NCBI GenBank assembly: GCA_002344345.1 | Contig: DDTL01000200.1 | Coordinates: forward strand, 3,567-19,579 | Source of the DNA: Saprospiraceae bacterium UBA2365 | GTDB lineage: Bacteria; Bacteroidota; Bacteroidia; Chitinophagales; Saprospiraceae | DNA length: 16,013 nt | Reading direction: 5' to 3' | In this document: positions 14,690 through 16,013 of the stretch, piece after piece | Position numbering within the stretch: the stretch's first letter is position 1 | Layout of the letters: each line of letters starts with the position of its first letter | Notes under the pieces: generated by a model | The model's input: the letters and a program-made list of their open reading frames with translations, nothing else | The model's database searches: none | Told to the model about the DNA's origin: nothing | Program-made: the position numbers and the translations under genes

Positions 14690-15151
14690 ATGATATACGT
14701 TTTTTATGCTTTAGTCACGTTGTTAACTTTTGTTTTGATGGAAGGTGTGACCTGGCTTACTCATAAGTATGTGATGCATGGGTTTTTATGGTATTTGCAT
14801 GAGGATCATCATCAACCGGGATATACCAGATTATTTGAAAAGAATGATGCATTTTTTGTAATTTTTGCTGTACCGAGCGCCTTACTGATGATATATGGAC
14901 TGACTACGGGTTTGAATGTGAAATTCTTTATTGGGTTGGGTATCCTTTTTTATGGATTTGCATATTTTCTGGTACATGAAGTGATCATTCATCAAAGGAT
15001 CAGGTGGTTCAGAAATACAAAAAATCCATACCTGGCAGGATTGAGAAAGGCGCATAAAGTTCATCATAAATATATTGGGAAAGAAGATGGAGAATGTTTT
15101 GGAATGCTGTATGTTCCACAAAAATATTTTATCCAAAACGAAAAGAAATGA
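14690..15151 (+). CDS. crtZ: Beta-carotene hydroxylase (CrtZ type, fatty acid hydroxylase superfamily)
   Basis: CrtZ is a membrane di-iron oxygenase that hydroxylates the beta rings of beta-carotene at C3 and C3', yielding zeaxanthin through cryptoxanthin. The 153-residue protein carries all four histidine clusters: HKYVMH (25-30), HEDHH (37-41), HEVIIH (96-101) and HKVHH (122-126). They lie between about four hydrophobic segments, which is the standard CrtZ layout. Its stop overlaps the cyclase start by ATGA (15148-15151). A ketolase is not seen, so within this locus the end product would be zeaxanthin. Confidence 0.95.
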   Translation: MIYVFYALVTLLTFVLMEGVTWLTHKYVMHGFLWYLHEDHHQPGYTRLFEKNDAFFVIFAVPSALLMIYGLTTGLNVKFFIGLGILFYGFAYFLVHEVIIHQRIRWFRNTKNPYLAGLRKAHKVHHKYIGKEDGECFGMLYVPQKYFIQNEKK

Positions 15152-15843
15152 ACGAATCCTTATTGTACCTATTGGTGGATGTTGCCTGTATCGGGTTTCC
15201 GTTCCTGGCCAGTTTCTTTCCTCAAAATGCTTTTTATAAAGACTGGAAATTTGTTTTCCCGGCTATTTTATCAGTGGCAGTTTTTTTTCTTATCTGGGAT
15301 TATTTATTTACTGAAGCCGGTATCTGGGGTTTTAACCCGGTTTATCTTACCGGTATGTACCTGATTAATTTGCCCATTGAAGAAGTATTGTTTTTTATCT
15401 GTGTGCCGTATGCATGTATTTTTACTTATTTTGCCATCAAATTTCACATAAAAAAAGATCCTTTTGCAAAAATAAACCATATCATAACCATAATATTGGC
15501 CATTGCGTTGCTGGTAATCGGGCTGGCTACATTCGGAAGATGGTATACCAGTGTGACTTTTATTGTAACCGGGATTTATTTATTAGTCGTCTTTTTCAGA
15601 AAATGGGATGTGTCCTATCTTTATTTTTCGTATCTGGCAATCATTCCGTTGTTTTTATTGAGCAACGGAGTATTGACCGGTAGTTTTACAGAAGCGCCAA
15701 TCGTTTGGTATAATGATGAATTTAACCTGGGTCGCAGGATATTCACCATTCCTGTCGAAGACTTGTTTTATGGATTTTTATTGGTGATGCTCAATATCCA
15801 ATTATACAGACGGTTCAAACTGAAGTATAGTTTACGCCCATAA
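15148..15843 (+). CDS. crtYcd: Lycopene beta-cyclase, fused CrtYc-CrtYd type
   Basis: This 231-residue membrane protein belongs to the lycopene cyclase domain family known from heterodimeric CrtYc/CrtYd and from fused archaeal, fungal and Bacteroidota enzymes. It cyclises the ends of lycopene to beta-rings. It is two repeats in one chain: LPIEEVLFF (75-83) in the first half and IPVEDLFYGF (201-210) in the second, the paired acidic motifs thought to be catalytic. It also has WDYLFTEAGIWGFNP near 50-64 and about six to seven membrane segments. It is unrelated to the FAD-dependent CrtY cyclases. An in-frame TTG at 15094 lies within crtZ; ATG 15148 with a 4-base overlap is the natural start. Confidence 0.93.
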   Translation: MNESLLYLLVDVACIGFPFLASFFPQNAFYKDWKFVFPAILSVAVFFLIWDYLFTEAGIWGFNPVYLTGMYLINLPIEEVLFFICVPYACIFTYFAIKFHIKKDPFAKINHIITIILAIALLVIGLATFGRWYTSVTFIVTGIYLLVVFFRKWDVSYLYFSYLAIIPLFLLSNGVLTGSFTEAPIVWYNDEFNLGRRIFTIPVEDLFYGFLLVMLNIQLYRRFKLKYSLRP

Positions 15844-15882
15844 AAAATATTAAATTTGAGTTAAATATTGGTAAAGAGATTG

Positions 15883-15890
15883 TATTTTTG
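15883..15890 (+). promoter_or_regulatory. Candidate -7 promoter box for the tRNA genes
   Basis: TATTTTTG matches TAnnTTTG exactly and ends 11 bases before the first base of the tRNA, a good position for a short 5' leader. A TTTG at 15855-15858 lies 24 bases upstream, somewhat further than the usual 19-21. Confidence 0.45.
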
Positions 15891-15901
15891 TTGACTCATT
15901 T

Positions 15902-15973
15902 GCCTCTTTAGCTCAGCGGTAGAGCAGCACATTCGTAACGTGCAGGTCGTGGGTTCAAATCCCATGAGAGGCT
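15902..15973 (+). tRNA. tRNA-Thr (anticodon CGT)
   Basis: The 72 bases fold as a complete cloverleaf: acceptor stem GCCTCTT with GAGAGGC (one G-T pair), D stem GCTC/GAGC with a 7-base loop, anticodon loop TTCGTAA, variable loop AGGTC, and T arm GTGGG-TTCAAAT-CCCAT. The anticodon CGT at loop positions 34-36 reads ACG, so threonine. Base T is the discriminator and the CCA end is not encoded (the next bases are CAG). The anticodon stem has an A-C mismatch at its loop-closing pair (31-39). Confidence 0.95.
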
Positions 15974-15989
15974 CAGGTTTATTAATATT

Positions 15990-16013
15990 GCGGGAGTAGC
16001 TCAGGGGTAGAGC
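15990..16013 (+). tRNA. Partial tRNA cut by the window end, probably tRNA-Gly
   Basis: The sequence from 15990 begins with a seven-base acceptor strand (GCGGGAG), TA, and the D arm GCTC-AGGGGTA-GAGC, then the window stops before the anticodon. The start resembles bacterial tRNA-Gly, but identity cannot be proved without the anticodon. It follows tRNA-Thr by 16 bases, and the two are probably transcribed together. Confidence 0.8.

Overview
The window looks like a chromosomal segment of a member of the Bacteroidota. It is AT-rich. It carries a TonB-dependent receptor with an N-terminal carboxypeptidase-regulatory-like domain, and Shine-Dalgarno sequences are weak or absent. Many genes and a tRNA are preceded by boxes matching the Bacteroidota -7 element TAnnTTTG. 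The carotenoid genes (crtI, crtB, crtZ and a fused CrtYcd-type cyclase) are of the kind found in pigmented members of this phylum. A class-level placement cannot be made from the sequence alone.

Layout. Positions 195-3147 (+) hold a compact run of three genes: a two-domain family 2 glycosyltransferase, pdxH and a YgjP-like zinc metallopeptidase. After a 294-bp gap, fabG (+) stands alone. It is followed by a 162-bp nested inverted-repeat element, a strong intrinsic terminator and about 420 bp with no credible gene. Then come two minus-strand genes, methylmalonyl-CoA epimerase and a TauE/SafE permease, with a 4-bp overlap. A second palindromic element of about 252 bp, containing three 25-bp tandem repeats, separates them from the minus-strand series MarR regulator, TIGR01777 epimerase and ruvC. 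Divergent from the MarR gene is a plus-strand pair, a DUF2271-like lipoprotein and a TonB-dependent receptor. Their shared 5' region has overlapping candidate promoters and a 10-bp direct repeat.

The right end is a carotenoid locus. crtI and crtB overlap by ATGA, as do crtZ and the cyclase gene. Phytoene synthase makes phytoene, the desaturase makes lycopene, the cyclase makes beta-carotene, and the hydroxylase makes zeaxanthin. A geranylgeranyl diphosphate synthase (crtE) and a ketolase (crtW) are not in the window. The window ends with a complete tRNA-Thr(CGT) and the first 24 bases of another tRNA.

The proteins all belong to known families. The least explained features are the two intergenic palindromic elements (4201-4362 and 6129-6380) and the divergent control region around 8640-8690. 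No IS transposase, prophage, CRISPR array or recognisable defence system was seen.
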